This document shows positions 15,890 to 25,561 of a stretch of 52,024 bases of DNA, in pieces. Numbering within the stretch: the stretch's first letter is position 1; each line of letters opens with the position of its first letter. The notes under the pieces were generated by a model. It was given only the letters and a program-made list of their open reading frames with translations. It did not search any database and was not told the origin of the DNA. A program made the position numbers and the translations under genes. Origin of the DNA: Tepidimonas ignava (GTDB lineage Bacteria > Pseudomonadota > Gammaproteobacteria > Burkholderiales > Burkholderiaceae_C); contig NZ_SMAH01000017.1 in the NCBI RefSeq assembly GCF_004342625.1, forward strand, positions 1-52,024. The letters run 5' to 3'.

Positions 15890-16462
15890 TCACTGCACGA
15901 TGATGCTGGAAAACAGCACCGCCTCCACGGGGCTGTAGCCCTTGTAGGGCTCCATGCCCGTGGTTTCCTGGATCAATTTCAAGATGTCGGCCGCCAGTTT
16001 TTCCTTGCCCTCAGCGCTGAGCAGCTCGTCGGCGGTGCGGCGCGAGATCTGCATCAGGATGCCGTTGCGGATGGCGGGCATGTATTTCTTGACCTCCTCG
16101 GCCGTGTGTGCGTCTTCCACCTGCAGCGTGATGCCGACTTGCGCGTAGCGCGTCGAGCCTGGGTCGGCCAGGTTGACCACCACCGCGTCCAGCGGCATGA
16201 AGGTGGGCGGGGCTTCGGCTTCCTTTTTCTTTTTGGGCTTGGCCTTTTCAGCTTTGGCGGGGGCTTCATCGGCCCCTTCCTCGTCGTGGCTGGCGCCTCG
16301 GAGCAGGAAGAACGCCGCCGCACCGCCACCGGCCAGCAGCACGACCAGGGCAACGATGATGATGAGCAGCTTTTTGCTCTTGGGGGGCGCCGCCTCACCG
16401 GCGGCCGCGGCTGGGGCTTCGGCTTTGGCCATGGTCACAGACTCGTCGTTGGGTTGAACCAT
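15890..16462 (-). CDS. fliL: Flagellar basal body-associated protein FliL
   Basis: 190 residues from ATG 16462 (a second ATG at 16432 is also possible). One membrane helix near residues 31-53 (LLIIIVALVVLLAGGGAAAF), a highly charged Lys/Glu/Ala stretch, then the periplasmic FliL domain beginning TFMPLDAVVVNLADPGSTRYAQ (two parts) and ending with the family's YSPVEAVLFSSIIVQ. FliL supports stator function. It follows a 164-bp gap after fliK, room for its own promoter, and leads fliLMNOPQR. Confidence 0.93.
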   Translation of the reverse strand: MVQPNDESVTMAKAEAPAAAAGEAAPPKSKKLLIIIVALVVLLAGGGAAAFFLLRGASHDEEGADEAPAKAEKAKPKKKKEAEAPPTFMPLDAVVVNLADPGSTRYAQVGITLQVEDAHTAEEVKKYMPAIRNGILMQISRRTADELLSAEGKEKLAADILKLIQETTGMEPYKGYSPVEAVLFSSIIVQ

Positions 16463-16626
16463 TCACCGCCGGTGCCGCTTGGGCGCCTGCGGGACGCTGC
16501 CTATTGTGGCACGGCGCCGGCTCGACCCTTGCGGCGTATTGTGCGGGGGCGTGGTGTCGCTCATGAGCGCGATAAGCCCGGCTGCGTCGGCGTTGTTCGG
16601 GCGCTCACGCCCCCGCGACCATGGCC

Positions 16627-17940
16627 TTACGCGTACACGTCAAGTGCACCGCGCGGTGTTGCCGGGCGCGGCCCCTGCGCGTGCGCGGCCACCGCCGCGG
16701 ATGCCATGGCGGCACCGATGCGGGCGGCGCGCGGCGCGCCGGCCGCCGCCTCGCCTTGGCCCTGTCCCTGCCGCGTGCCGACGTCCAACTGGCCCAGCGT
16801 CAACCCCGCGCGCGCCAGCGCGTCGGCCAGCACCTGCGGGGCCTGGGCCTGGATCAACTGCCGGGTGGCGGCGTCGTCGCTGCGAAACGTCAGGTGCGCC
16901 AGCCCCGCGTCCAACTGCACGTCCACCGCCAGCGGGGTGTCCCACGTCTCGTCGTCGAAGGTCAGGCTCGCCCGCTGTTGGTCGCCGGCGGACCACAGGG
17001 CCAGTTCGGCCCCCAGGGCATCGACGGTCTGTTGCAGGGCCGCCTCCAGCCGCTGGCCAAACGTGATCTCGACGGCGGCGCCACTGCCGCCGGTGTTGCC
17101 ACCCGGCCCGTGGGGCGCGCCGTGCGGCGCGGCATGCCCAGGCAGGGCGTGGTCGCCGGCGCGCGGCTGACTGCCCTCTGCCGACGGCGTGGGGGTGGCG
17201 GCGCCCGCCGTCGCGGTCTCGCCCGCCGCGGGACCGACCGGGCTTGGGGTGCCGTCACCGACCAGCGCACGCAAACCATGCGCCACGCCGGCGTGCCCGG
17301 CCGCCTCGCGCAAGGCGGTCAGCGCGGCGTCCGACCGTGCGGCACCCGCGTCGGGCGCGGGGCCCTGGCCGGCGCCCGCGCGCGGGGCGGTCTTGGCGCG
17401 TGCACGGCCCGGCGGCCCCCCGGCGACCCCGGCCGGTGCGTCGCCGGGCGACGTCTGGCCAGGCTCGGTGCCGTGGCGCCCCTGCACCGCAGCCGCTTGC
17501 GGTGTTGGCCGTTCCTCGGTGTGCAGCCCGACGGCTTGGGCAAGCCGTTCGGCGGTCGCCGCACCCAGCAGCCCAGGTGGTTCGGTGCCCGGCCCGTTGA
17601 CGATGGGCGCGTTGGCGCCCGCCTGGGCAACCGCTGGCGTGCCGGGCAGCGGGGGCCACGTGCCCCACAGGGCCGCGATCGCGTCGCCCGGCGGGACCTT
17701 GGGGTCATCCGCAAGCGCGTCCTGATCCGGCTGGCCGGCGCTGTCCGCCAGGGTGTCCGGGCCCGGCGCGCTGGTGGGGTCCGTGTCAGCCTGGGCATCG
17801 TCGGGCGCCGCCCGAAGGTCGGCCAGCAACTGGGCGAACAGGTCCGCGGGCGCGGCGGGGTCAGCCTTGCCGTGCGCCGCGGGGCGGGCTGCCGCGGGCG
17901 TCGCGGGGGTGGGGGCGGTGGTGGCTGCGGCGGTGGTCAT
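16627..17940 (-). CDS. fliK: Flagellar hook-length control protein FliK
   Basis: 437 residues. As in FliK generally, the N-terminal two thirds is Ala/Pro/Gly/Thr-rich and poorly conserved, and a folded C-terminal domain follows (about 325-420: ITFGQRLEAALQQTVDALG, LTFDDETWDTPLAVDVQLD, LAHLTFRSDDAATRQLIQ, VLADALARAGLTLGQLDV), which switches export specificity from rod/hook to filament. The name relies on that C-terminal pattern and on its place after fliJ. Confidence 0.85.
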   Translation of the reverse strand: MTTAAATTAPTPATPAAARPAAHGKADPAAPADLFAQLLADLRAAPDDAQADTDPTSAPGPDTLADSAGQPDQDALADDPKVPPGDAIAALWGTWPPLPGTPAVAQAGANAPIVNGPGTEPPGLLGAATAERLAQAVGLHTEERPTPQAAAVQGRHGTEPGQTSPGDAPAGVAGGPPGRARAKTAPRAGAGQGPAPDAGAARSDAALTALREAAGHAGVAHGLRALVGDGTPSPVGPAAGETATAGAATPTPSAEGSQPRAGDHALPGHAAPHGAPHGPGGNTGGSGAAVEITFGQRLEAALQQTVDALGAELALWSAGDQQRASLTFDDETWDTPLAVDVQLDAGLAHLTFRSDDAATRQLIQAQAPQVLADALARAGLTLGQLDVGTRQGQGQGEAAAGAPRAARIGAAMASAAVAAHAQGPRPATPRGALDVYA

Positions 17941-17956
17941 GGTGTGTCCTCGCGCG

Positions 17957-18409
17957 TCAGGGACGGGGGGCATGGCGCCGACGGTGCTGCTGCAACGCCA
18001 TGTCGTCGTTGAACTTTTGTTCCTGCCGCTGCAGGTGCTGTTGCCACTGCTGGGCGCGGCGCTGCTGCAAGCGGCGCAGCGTGGCCAGCGCGCGTTCGGC
18101 CTTGTGCCACTGGGCCTCGCAGTGCGCGATGCGTTGGTCGAGTTGTTGCAACACGTCGCTTTGGAGGTGGCTGGCGTGCTGCAGCCGCTCCATGAAGTGG
18201 CGCTGGGTGGCCAGCAGGGTCGGGCTGACGCCGGCGCGCGCGCGTTCGGTCCAGCGCTGCTCGGCCTCGCGCGCGTAGCCCTGCAGCGCGGCCAGTTGTT
18301 GTTCGGCCAACGCACGCTCGCGGCGGGCTTGCGCCAGCGCGGTCAGCGCGTCGTCGCGTTGGCGCTCGCGCAGCTGCACCAAGACGCTGAGGTCGGCGGG
18401 CTTTTTCAT
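17957..18409 (-). CDS. fliJ: Flagellar export chaperone-like protein FliJ
   Basis: 150 residues from ATG 18409, overlapping the fliI stop as ATGA. Almost entirely a charged coiled coil ([20 protein letters not shown] and onward), the usual FliJ pattern of two long antiparallel helices that sit in the FliI hexamer and promote coupling to the export gate. Sequence identity within the family is low, so position and architecture carry the call. Confidence 0.9.
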   Translation of the reverse strand: MKKPADLSVLVQLRERQRDDALTALAQARRERALAEQQLAALQGYAREAEQRWTERARAGVSPTLLATQRHFMERLQHASHLQSDVLQQLDQRIAHCEAQWHKAERALATLRRLQQRRAQQWQQHLQRQEQKFNDDMALQQHRRRHAPRP

Positions 18410-19863
18410 GCGCGTCCTCCGCGGGCGGTGGCGGCCAGCACCTGTTGCAAGCGCTGCACGCTGGCGTCGAACGGCGCGCCTTCGCGCATGTCCTGCTGCA
18501 GCAGCTCCACCATGCTCGGGTGCAGCTGGATGGCCAGGTCGGTGTCGGGGTCGCTGCCAGGCACGTAGGCGCCCAACTGGATCAGGTCGCGGCTTTTTTG
18601 GTAGCGCGACCACAGTTGCCGAAAGCGCCGCGCCAGCGCCCAGTGCTCGGGCGTGACGACGTTGTGCATGACGCGCGACGCCGAGGCTTCGATGTCGATC
18701 GCGGGGTACTGGCCGGCCTCGGCCAGCGCGCGCGACAGCACGATGTGGCCGTCCAGGATCGCGCGCGCCGCGTCGGCGATCGGGTCTTGCTGGTCGTCGC
18801 CCTCGGACAGCACGGTGTAAAACGCCGTGATCGAGCCGCCGCCCTCGGGCCCGTTGCCGGAGCGCTCGACCAACTGCGGCAGGCGTGCAAAAGCGCTCGG
18901 GGGGTAGCCCTTGGTGGCGGGCGGCTCACCGATGGCCAGGGCGATTTCGCGCTGCGCCATCGCGTAGCGGGTCAGCGAATCCATCAGCAGCAGCACGTGG
19001 CGGCCCTGGTCGCGGAAGTGCTCGGCGATCGCGGTGGCGTAGTGCGCGCCTTGCAGCCGCACCAGCGGTGGCGCGTCGGCCGGCGCGGCCACGACCACGG
19101 CGCGCTGCCGGTCACGCGCGGCCAGGATGTCTTCGATGAACTCCTTGACCTCGCGGCCGCGCTCGCCGATGAGGCCAACGACAATCACCTCGGCCTCGGT
19201 GAAGCGCGCCATCATGCCCAGCAGCACGCTTTTGCCGACGCCGGAGCCGGCGAACAGCCCCAGCCGCTGCCCGCGGCCCACGGTCAGCAGCGCGTTGATG
19301 GCGCGCACCCCCGTGTCCAGCGGCTGGCGGATGGGGGCACGCTGCATCGCGTTGATGGGCGGGCGCTCCATCGGCTCGGCGTGGACGGCGTCCAGCGGGC
19401 CGGCGCCGTCCAACGGCACGCCGTAGGCGTCCACCACGCGGCCCAGCAGCCCCGGCCCCAGTGGCAGGCGCAGCACACCGCGCTCATCGAGCGGGGCGGT
19501 CAGGGCGGCGGCCTCGGCCCCCCAGCGCAGCCGCGGGCGAAATGGCGGCAGCGGCCGCACGATGGCGCCCGGCGCCAGCCCTGTGGTGGCGCTGGCCGGC
19601 ATCAAAAAGGCGCGGTCGCCGGCAAACCCCACCACCTCGGCCAGCACCGGCTCGCCGTCACCGGGGGCCAGCGGGTCGCTGTGGGCGGTGATCGCGCACT
19701 GGCTGCCCACCGGCACGTGGATGCCACGCGCTTCCAGCACCAGGCCGGCCATGCGCGTCAGGCGCCCGCCGCTGTCCAGCGGCAGCGGGCGCTGCGCCAG
19801 CGTGCGCGCCGCTTGCATGAAGGCTTGCCAGCGGGCTGCGGGGTCAGGCGTCGGTCCGCTCAT
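18406..19863 (-). CDS. fliI: Flagellum-specific ATPase FliI
   Basis: 485 residues from ATG 19863. Walker A is [15 protein letters not shown], Walker B is [11 protein letters not shown], and the family signature [15 protein letters not shown] and the region [21 protein letters not shown] are present. It powers unfolding and delivery of export substrates at the gate. Its start lies inside the last 20 bp of fliH. Confidence 0.97.
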   Translation of the reverse strand: MSGPTPDPAARWQAFMQAARTLAQRPLPLDSGGRLTRMAGLVLEARGIHVPVGSQCAITAHSDPLAPGDGEPVLAEVVGFAGDRAFLMPASATTGLAPGAIVRPLPPFRPRLRWGAEAAALTAPLDERGVLRLPLGPGLLGRVVDAYGVPLDGAGPLDAVHAEPMERPPINAMQRAPIRQPLDTGVRAINALLTVGRGQRLGLFAGSGVGKSVLLGMMARFTEAEVIVVGLIGERGREVKEFIEDILAARDRQRAVVVAAPADAPPLVRLQGAHYATAIAEHFRDQGRHVLLLMDSLTRYAMAQREIALAIGEPPATKGYPPSAFARLPQLVERSGNGPEGGGSITAFYTVLSEGDDQQDPIADAARAILDGHIVLSRALAEAGQYPAIDIEASASRVMHNVVTPEHWALARRFRQLWSRYQKSRDLIQLGAYVPGSDPDTDLAIQLHPSMVELLQQDMREGAPFDASVQRLQQVLAATARGGRA

Positions 19864-20584
19864 CGCTGCGCTCCGTCGTCGGGGCCTCCCACGGCTCGTC
19901 GTCACGGCCCAGCGCGGCCAGCGCACGTGCCCAGCGCCGCGCCAGCGTGGCGTCCACCACCCCCGAGGCCGATTCCACCACGCAACCGCCGGGTTGCACG
20001 CGCGGGTCCGCCACCGCCTGCACCCGGCGGCCGGCCAGCAGCTCGCCCAGCGCGGGTTGCAGCATGTCCAGGTCGTGCGGGTGCAGCCGCAGGGTGGCGG
20101 GTTGCGCGTCGTCGGTGAGTTGCTCCAGGGCCTCCTGCACCACCGCGCGTACCGGCGCCAAGGGTTGGGCGAGCTCGCGGCGCACCACCTGGCGCGCCAC
20201 GTCGCACGCCAGCGCCAGCACCTGCTCGGCCAGCTGCGTGCGCAGCGCCTCGAGCTCGGCTTGCAGGCTGGCGACCAGCGCCTCCACGCGGCGCGCCTGC
20301 TCGGCGGCCTGGGCCTGGAGGTTGGCCAGCAAGGCGTCGCGGGTTTCCTGGGCGCCGGCCTGGCGGCCTTGTTCGAAACCTTCGGTGTAGCCGCGCGCGT
20401 GGGCCTGCCGCAATTGCTCCTCGGTGGCGGCCAGCGCTGCGCGCTGGCGCGCCTCGGCTTCGGCACGCTGGGCCGCCAGGGTGGCCTCGTCCACCGGCGC
20501 GAAGGTCCAGCTTTGCACCTGCTGCACCTCCTCGCGCGGGATGAAGCGTTGGTAGGGGTGCGCGCCGCGGTTAGACGAAGGCAT
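19844..20584 (-). CDS. fliH: Flagellar assembly protein FliH
   Basis: 246 residues from ATG 20584 (20599 is an alternative ATG five codons upstream). The N-terminus contains [12 protein letters not shown]; a region with [13 protein letters not shown] has the glycine-spaced helix motif typical of FliH; the C-terminal half is the V-type ATPase E-subunit-like domain ([41 protein letters not shown]). FliH binds and restrains FliI and anchors it to FliN. Confidence 0.92.
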   Translation of the reverse strand: MPSSNRGAHPYQRFIPREEVQQVQSWTFAPVDEATLAAQRAEAEARQRAALAATEEQLRQAHARGYTEGFEQGRQAGAQETRDALLANLQAQAAEQARRVEALVASLQAELEALRTQLAEQVLALACDVARQVVRRELAQPLAPVRAVVQEALEQLTDDAQPATLRLHPHDLDMLQPALGELLAGRRVQAVADPRVQPGGCVVESASGVVDATLARRWARALAALGRDDEPWEAPTTERSDERTDA

Positions 20585-21572
20585 CGTCGCCACCTCCACC
20601 CAGCACGATCTGGCCTTCGTCGGCCAAACGGCGCACGACCTTGAGAATTTCCTTTTGCTGCGCCTCCACTTCCGACAGCCGCACGGGTCCGCGCGACTCC
20701 AGGTCTTCTTTGAGCGCTTCGGCCGCGCGGCTGGACATGTTGGACAGGATTTTTTCGCGCAGCTCCTGCGACGCGCCCTTGAGCGCCACCACCAGTTGGT
20801 CCGACGACACCTCCTTGAGCACCATCTGCAGCGACTTGTTGTCGAGCTTGAGCAGGTCCTCGAAGGTGAACATCTTGTCCATGATCTTCTGGGCCAGGTC
20901 CGGGTCCTGCTCGCGGATGGCCTCGATGACGCTGGCCTCCAGACTCGCGCCCAGCAGGTTGATGATCTCCGCCGCCGTCTTGACCCCCCCCAGCGAGCTC
21001 TTGCGGATCTTGTCGCCGCCGGCCAGCACTTGGTACAGCGCTTCGTTGAGGTCTTTGAGCGCCACGGGCTGGATGCCCTCGAGCGTCGCGATGCGCAGCA
21101 TCACCTCGTTGCGCGTGCGCTCGGTGAAATGCTTGAGGATGTTGGCCGCGTGGTCCTGGTCCAGGTGCACCAGGATCGCCGCCAGGATCTGAGGGTGTTC
21201 GTTGCGCAGCAGCTCGGCCACCGACAGCGGGTCCATCCACTTCAGGCTTTCGATGCCCGACACATCGCCGCCTTGCAAGATGCGGTCGATCAGCAGCGAC
21301 GCCTTGTCCTCGCCCAGCGCGCGCTTGAGCACCGAGCGCACGTAGTTGTCGGTGTCCGACACCAGCAGGCTTTGCGATTGCGCCTCGCGCACGAAGCGCT
21401 CGATGACGCCGTTGACTTTTTCTTTCGGCACCGCGCGCATGCGCGCGATCGCCTCGCCCAGGCGCTGCACCTCCTTGGGCGAGAAATGCTTGAACACCTC
21501 GGCCGCCTCTTCCTCGCCGAGCGACATGAGGAAGATGGCGGCGTCCTGCAGTCCGTCGTCGCTGTCAGCCAT
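20571..21572 (-). CDS. fliG: Flagellar motor switch protein FliG
   Basis: 333 residues with all three FliG domains: N-terminal FliF-binding domain ([20 protein letters not shown]), middle domain with the EHPQ motif in [17 protein letters not shown], and the C-terminal torque domain carrying [18 protein letters not shown] and the charged helix [20 protein letters not shown] (two parts). It transmits stator force to the rotor and couples to FliM. It overlaps fliH slightly and is 29 bp after fliF. Confidence 0.98.
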   Translation of the reverse strand: MADSDDGLQDAAIFLMSLGEEEAAEVFKHFSPKEVQRLGEAIARMRAVPKEKVNGVIERFVREAQSQSLLVSDTDNYVRSVLKRALGEDKASLLIDRILQGGDVSGIESLKWMDPLSVAELLRNEHPQILAAILVHLDQDHAANILKHFTERTRNEVMLRIATLEGIQPVALKDLNEALYQVLAGGDKIRKSSLGGVKTAAEIINLLGASLEASVIEAIREQDPDLAQKIMDKMFTFEDLLKLDNKSLQMVLKEVSSDQLVVALKGASQELREKILSNMSSRAAEALKEDLESRGPVRLSEVEAQQKEILKVVRRLADEGQIVLGGGGDDAFV

Positions 21573-21601
21573 GGGTGCTCATCCGTTGCCTGTGGGCCGC
21601 C

Positions 21602-23356
21602 TCAAGCGGGCACCCCCTCGCCGCTGATCCAGCCCTTGATGATATTGGCCACCGCCGCCGGGTTCTCCTTGGCCAACCGGCGCGCGTCTTCCAGGTGGCG
21701 TTCCTCGGGGGTGGGCTCATTGTGCACCGGTTGCGGCAGGCCTGGGCGCTCCACCTCCTCGGCCACCAGCGCTTCCAACTGGCCGCCAGGGGCGGGCAGG
21801 GCGCCAGCCTGGCCCGGTGCGGCGCCGGCGGCCTCGGGCGCGGGCGGGGGCTGCATCATCTTCAGCGTCGGGCGCACCATCAGCAGCCACGCCAACAGCC
21901 CGGCCAGCACCAACCCCAGCGGCGCCCCCAGGCTGCGCGCGGTGTCCAACACATCCGGGTTGCGGTACCAGGGCAGCTCCACCGGCTCCACCTTGGGCTG
22001 GTTGAACGGCGCGTTGACCACGTTGACGGAGTCGCCGCGCTCGCCGTTGAAACCGATGGCTTCGCGCACCAGCGCCTGGATTTGCTGCAGCTGCTCGGGC
22101 GGCAGCGGGGCGGTGTTGGTGTTGCCTTTTTTGTCGGTGACCTGGGTGTGGTTGATCACCACCGCGGCGCTCAGGCGCCGCACGGTGCCGCTGGCGTTGC
22201 GCGTGACCGAGACGGTCTTGTCAACCTCGTAGTTGACCACCTGCTCGCGGCGGCTGCGCGCGTCGGCGCCGGCCGCGCCGCCTTGGCCCACCACCCCCAC
22301 CGGGGCGCCGGGGCCGTTGATCGGGGCGGCGGTGGCCCCCGGCGCCACGTTGGTGGCCGCACCCGGCACACCGGCGGGTTGGGTGGGGGTGCCCGCGCTT
22401 TCTTCGATGGTTTGGGAGCTGCGCACCGCCGCGGGCTCGTTGCCCTGGTTGGGGCGGTGCTGCTCGGTGGTCGATTCGGTCAGCGAAAAGTCCACATCGG
22501 CCGTGACGGTGGCACGCACGTTGTCGCGCCCGACCACGGGTTCGAGCAGATCCAGAATGCGTTGCTGGTAGGTGCGCTCCAGCGTGCGCACGTACTCCAA
22601 CTGGCGCGAGTCGATGCCGCCGTCGCCTTCGGGCCGCTGTGACAGCAGCGTGCCGTTTTGGTCGATGACACTGACGGCCTTGGGGTCGAGCTCCGGCACC
22701 GAGCTGGCCACCAGGTGCACGATGCCCGCCACCTGCGTGCGGTCCAGGCTGCGGCCCGGGTGCAGCGTCACCACCACGCTGGCCGAAGGCTTTTGCTGCT
22801 CGCGGAAAAACCCATTCTGGTTGGGCAGCGCCAAGTGCACGCGCGCATCGGCCACCGACTGCAGCGACAAAATGGTGCGCGTCAACTCGCCTTCCAGGCT
22901 GCGCTGGAAGTTGACGCGCTCCTGGAACTGCGTCATGCCCAGCTTGGTTTGGTCCATCAGCTCAAAGCCCGTCACCGTGCCCTTGGGCAGCCCTAGGCTG
23001 GCCAGCTTCATGCGCACGTCGTTGACGCGATCCGCCGGCACCAGGATCGCGTTGCCCCCGTCAGCGTGCTTGTACGGCACGTTCATCTGCGACAGTTGCG
23101 CCAGGATCGCGCCACCGTCCTTGTCCGACAGGTTGGCGTAGAGCACGCGGTAGTCGGGCCGGTTCAGCATGTAAAACGCCGCCGCCAGCAGCGCCACCGC
23201 CGCCAGCGCGCCGGCCACGAGCAGCGCCTTGCGCGGGGTGGGCAAGCGCTGCCAGCCCGCCACCAGCGGCGTGGGCGCGGCGGCGGGGGCCAGCTCGGCG
23301 GCGTCCAGTTCGGTGCCAGTGCTCAGGGCAGGGGTGGTGGTAGCCATGGGCGCCAT
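21602..23356 (-). CDS. fliF: Flagellar M-ring protein FliF
   Basis: 584 residues (ATG at 23356 or 23347). Two membrane helices, near residues 45-67 and 465-487, enclose the periplasmic ring-building domains; markers are YRVLYANLSDKDGGAI, the LEGELTRTI and ARVHLALPNQ regions, and VNYEVDKTVSV. The C-terminal cytoplasmic end (NPAAVANIIKGWISGE) is the FliG-binding segment. A Gly/Pro/Ala-rich insertion of about 60 residues sits before VNYEVDK, common in this family. First gene of fliFGHIJK, divergent from fliE. Confidence 0.97.
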   Translation of the reverse strand: MAPMATTTPALSTGTELDAAELAPAAAPTPLVAGWQRLPTPRKALLVAGALAAVALLAAAFYMLNRPDYRVLYANLSDKDGGAILAQLSQMNVPYKHADGGNAILVPADRVNDVRMKLASLGLPKGTVTGFELMDQTKLGMTQFQERVNFQRSLEGELTRTILSLQSVADARVHLALPNQNGFFREQQKPSASVVVTLHPGRSLDRTQVAGIVHLVASSVPELDPKAVSVIDQNGTLLSQRPEGDGGIDSRQLEYVRTLERTYQQRILDLLEPVVGRDNVRATVTADVDFSLTESTTEQHRPNQGNEPAAVRSSQTIEESAGTPTQPAGVPGAATNVAPGATAAPINGPGAPVGVVGQGGAAGADARSRREQVVNYEVDKTVSVTRNASGTVRRLSAAVVINHTQVTDKKGNTNTAPLPPEQLQQIQALVREAIGFNGERGDSVNVVNAPFNQPKVEPVELPWYRNPDVLDTARSLGAPLGLVLAGLLAWLLMVRPTLKMMQPPPAPEAAGAAPGQAGALPAPGGQLEALVAEEVERPGLPQPVHNEPTPEERHLEDARRLAKENPAAVANIIKGWISGEGVPA

Positions 23357-23382
23357 TATTCGCCCGGCGCGGCGCGCGCCTA

Positions 23383-23422
23383 AAGCGCAAACAGACCGGC
23401 GGTGCGGCCGCTGTTTGCGCTT
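23383..23422. promoter_or_regulatory. Long inverted repeat in the fliE-fliF divergent promoter region
   Basis: AAGCGCAAACAG (23383-23394) is repeated as its exact reverse complement CTGTTTGCGCTT (23411-23422), 16 bp apart, in the 133-bp gap between fliF and fliE. The symmetric design with widely spaced half-sites resembles operators of the FlhDC class-II master regulator, which has long imperfect half-sites about 10-12 bp apart. The repeat is seen; FlhDC as binder is inference. Confidence 0.6.
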
Positions 23423-23489
23423 ATGCGGTGGCGGGGCCTGCCGTTACGATGCCCCCACGCGTTGCCCAGCCCCACAAGGAGAATTGCCC

Positions 23490-23876
23490 ATGGACCTGCG
23501 ACTGCTGCCCTCGGCCGGCGCTGCCCTCAGCCCCGCCCAGGCCGCCGCACTGCGCGCGGCCCAAAAGGCGCTGGCGGCCAAGGCCGCCGCCGGGGCGACG
23601 CCTGTGGCCAACCCCGCGGCCACCAACCCGACGGCGGTGCGCGCCACCCCTCAACCCGGCTTTGGCGACGCGCTGCGCAGCGCCCTGCGTGAGGTCAGCG
23701 CGGCGCAACAACAGGCCACCGAGCTGCAAAACCGCGTGCAAATGGGCGACCGCAGCGCCAGCCTGGAGCAGACCATGGTGGCCATGCAAAAAGCGCAAAT
23801 CGGCTTTCAAGCCGCGCTGCACGTGCGCAACCGCATGATGCAGGCGTACACCGACGTGATGAACATGCAGGTGTGA
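23490..23876 (+). CDS. fliE: Flagellar hook-basal body protein FliE
   Basis: 128 residues from ATG 23490, with AAGGAG at 23476-23481. The N-terminal 55 residues are Ala-rich; the C-terminal part has the FliE pattern FGDALRSALREVSAAQQQA, then MGDRSASLEQTMVAMQKAQIG (two parts) and VRNRMMQAYTDVMNMQV, a typical FliE ending. FliE joins the MS ring to the rod. It is transcribed away from fliF, as in many Burkholderiales. Confidence 0.94.
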   Translation: MDLRLLPSAGAALSPAQAAALRAAQKALAAKAAAGATPVANPAATNPTAVRATPQPGFGDALRSALREVSAAQQQATELQNRVQMGDRSASLEQTMVAMQKAQIGFQAALHVRNRMMQAYTDVMNMQV

Positions 23877-23924
23877 GCGCGGCGGACGCGCCCACGTTCG
23901 GGGCGCGCCCCGCGCGCGGCGCCA

Positions 23925-24269
23925 TCAGTGCAGCGACAGCGAGCGGCTGCCGGGCGGGGTGTTTTCCCACGCGTCCAGCCACGGCTCGGCCAGCGCGCGG
24001 ATCTGGGCGTCGTGGCGCAGGATCGCCAGCATCACGCGGTGTTTTTCGGCGCGCTGCTGCGGCGTCAGTTCGACGTCCTTGGCTTGGGCGCGCAGCTGCT
24101 CGATCAACACCGCGCAGGCGCCTTCCAGCTCCGCCACACGATCCCAGTCGTCGGTCTCAGCCGCCTGCAGCATGCGTGCGCTCAGTTCCTCCAGCGCGTG
24201 GTAGCACTGCAGCACATCCAGTTCGGGCTTGTCCATGTTGGCCTCGCGCATCGTCGGTGGGGTGCTCAC
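23925..24269 (-). CDS. fliT: FliT-like flagellar chaperone
   Basis: 114 residues from a GTG at 24269 that overlaps the fliS stop as GTGA, or 103 from ATG 24236. Small, helical and acidic, with YHALEELSARMLQAAETDDW and TPQQRAEKHRVMLAILRHDAQIR (two parts), consistent with FliT, the chaperone for the filament cap FliD and a modulator of FlhDC. The family is poorly conserved; position directly after fliS supports the name. Confidence 0.72.
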   Translation of the reverse strand: MSTPPTMREANMDKPELDVLQCYHALEELSARMLQAAETDDWDRVAELEGACAVLIEQLRAQAKDVELTPQQRAEKHRVMLAILRHDAQIRALAEPWLDAWENTPPGSRSLSLH

Positions 24270-24661
24270 TGCGGGCGGATTTGGTTCCAGGCGTCGGCCA
24301 CACCGCGCAGGTGCTGGCGAACTTCCTCGAACATACCACGGTCACGCTTGGCATGCGCTTCGGCCAGACGCACGGCGCAGTACTCGTACAAGGCATCCAG
24401 CCGTTGCGCCAGCTCGCCGCCTTTGTCGAGGTCCAGACCCTCGCGCAGTCCCTCCTGGATGAGTTGGATAGCCTTGTTGACCGCCTTGCCACGCTGCTCG
24501 GTCTGGTGCGCTTCCATGGCCGCCAGGGCCAGGGCAATCTGGGCCTCGATCGCGTCAAACAGCATGGCGATCAGCTCATGCGGGCTGGCGGCCGCCACGC
24601 GGCTGGCCGCGGCATGCTGGGTGTATGCATGAACCGTGCGGGCATGGGGAGGGGTGTACAT
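24266..24661 (-). CDS. fliS: Flagellin export chaperone FliS
   Basis: 131 residues from ATG 24661, with AGGAGT a few bases upstream. FliS marks: Y12-type tyrosine near the N-terminus, ASPHELIAMLFDAIEAQIALA, GKAVNKAIQLIQEGL, LDLDKGGELAQRLDALYEY. It binds the C-terminus of flagellin in the cytoplasm. The usual partner fliD is not upstream; instead the frame runs back without a stop into the disturbed region at 24790-25408. A CCGATAA (minus strand, 24774-24780) resembles the -10 half of a sigma28 promoter but no -35 half is at the right distance. Confidence 0.9.
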   Translation of the reverse strand: MYTPPHARTVHAYTQHAAASRVAAASPHELIAMLFDAIEAQIALALAAMEAHQTEQRGKAVNKAIQLIQEGLREGLDLDKGGELAQRLDALYEYCAVRLAEAHAKRDRGMFEEVRQHLRGVADAWNQIRPQ

Positions 24662-24789
24662 CGTGTCACTCCTGACGTTGGGTTGCTCTTTGTCCTTGTT
24701 ATCGGTCATGGCAGCACCTACTTGAGCGACGGACGTGAGGGTGACGAGATGAACAGCCCGGCCCACGCACGTCTTATCGGACGACTTCG

Positions 24790-25408
24790 ACGTTGAGCGG
24801 CACGCACGGCATGATTTCCGCTGGGCTGGGCTGTAATGTACGCCCATCTTGGTGGTTTGAGCCATGCCCACACCCCGCACAAGCAGCTCGTCGGCCTCGA
24901 AATCCCGCGCGACATCTGCGATGGGGGCTGCGAGGAACCCTGGCGTTGGCAAGGTCGCGCGCGGCGTGGCGACGGCGTTGAGCCGCTGCAGCGCGTCGTT
25001 GCCCACGGCTACGTACGCGGCGGCGCGTTGTGCCTCGAGTTGCTCGGCATGCACGATGTCGTCTTCCATGCGCCGAACGTCAGCACCGCCTCGCGCACCG
25101 GTTCCCAGCCCAGTCGATCCTGAAGCTCGGGGCGTTCGCGCACGGTTTTGGCCAGCCCCGTCGTGGCACTGTCGATGTGGTAGGCGACGATCGCATCGTG
25201 TTGGACAAAGCTTTCGGCCACGGCGCGCGGCAGGCTCTGCGAGCGCAACACGCCCCCGCCCAGACCCTGCATCGCTCCCGCACGCCAGGCGTCCAGATCC
25301 CGTGGGCGGCGAACGCCGAACGAGCCACTGGTTGGCTGGCGGGTGCGCTGTCAACCACCGTGTCGCTGCGGGTGGTCGCCCGGGCGGCGGGATGGGCAGG
25401 GAGGTTCA
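24790..25408 (-). pseudogene. Apparently frameshifted gene upstream of fliS
   Basis: No single frame gives a credible protein, yet three successive minus-strand stretches look coding, with G/C-rich third positions. Frame one starts at ATG 25408 (MNLPAHPAAR) and runs to about 25300 (AAHGIWTPGV). Frame two carries AWRAGAMQGLGGGVLRSQSL to VREAVLTFGA, about 25300-25070. Frame three carries MEDDIVHAEQLEAQRAAAY to GVGMAQTTKMGV, about 25070-24830, and is the fliS frame. Joined they would give about 190 residues. I do not recognise the product. It is either a decaying gene with two frameshifts or a gene damaged by sequencing errors. About 150 bp further left and 150 bp to the right look non-coding. 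Confidence 0.45.
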
Positions 25409-25561
25409 TGATCGTGGGGTGGTTGGGTGTTGGTGCGTGCAACTGGCGCGGGGGAGCTGATGCGTGGTGGCGATACGCCGTGTTCTCGTCGTTTTTGTTG
25501 GCTGAAGGCGCGACTTGGCAAAGCCAGCGGCGACGCTGTCACCGCCAGGCGCACGGTCGCC

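Noticed and set aside
18406-21240. One continuous 944-residue frame covering fliI and upstream
   Set aside because: Only the last 485 codons match FliI; the rest is out of phase with fliH and fliG, which have their own good motifs.
24774-24780. Possible sigma28 promoter before fliS
   Set aside because: CCGATAA fits the -10 half but no TAAA-type -35 is at the right distance.
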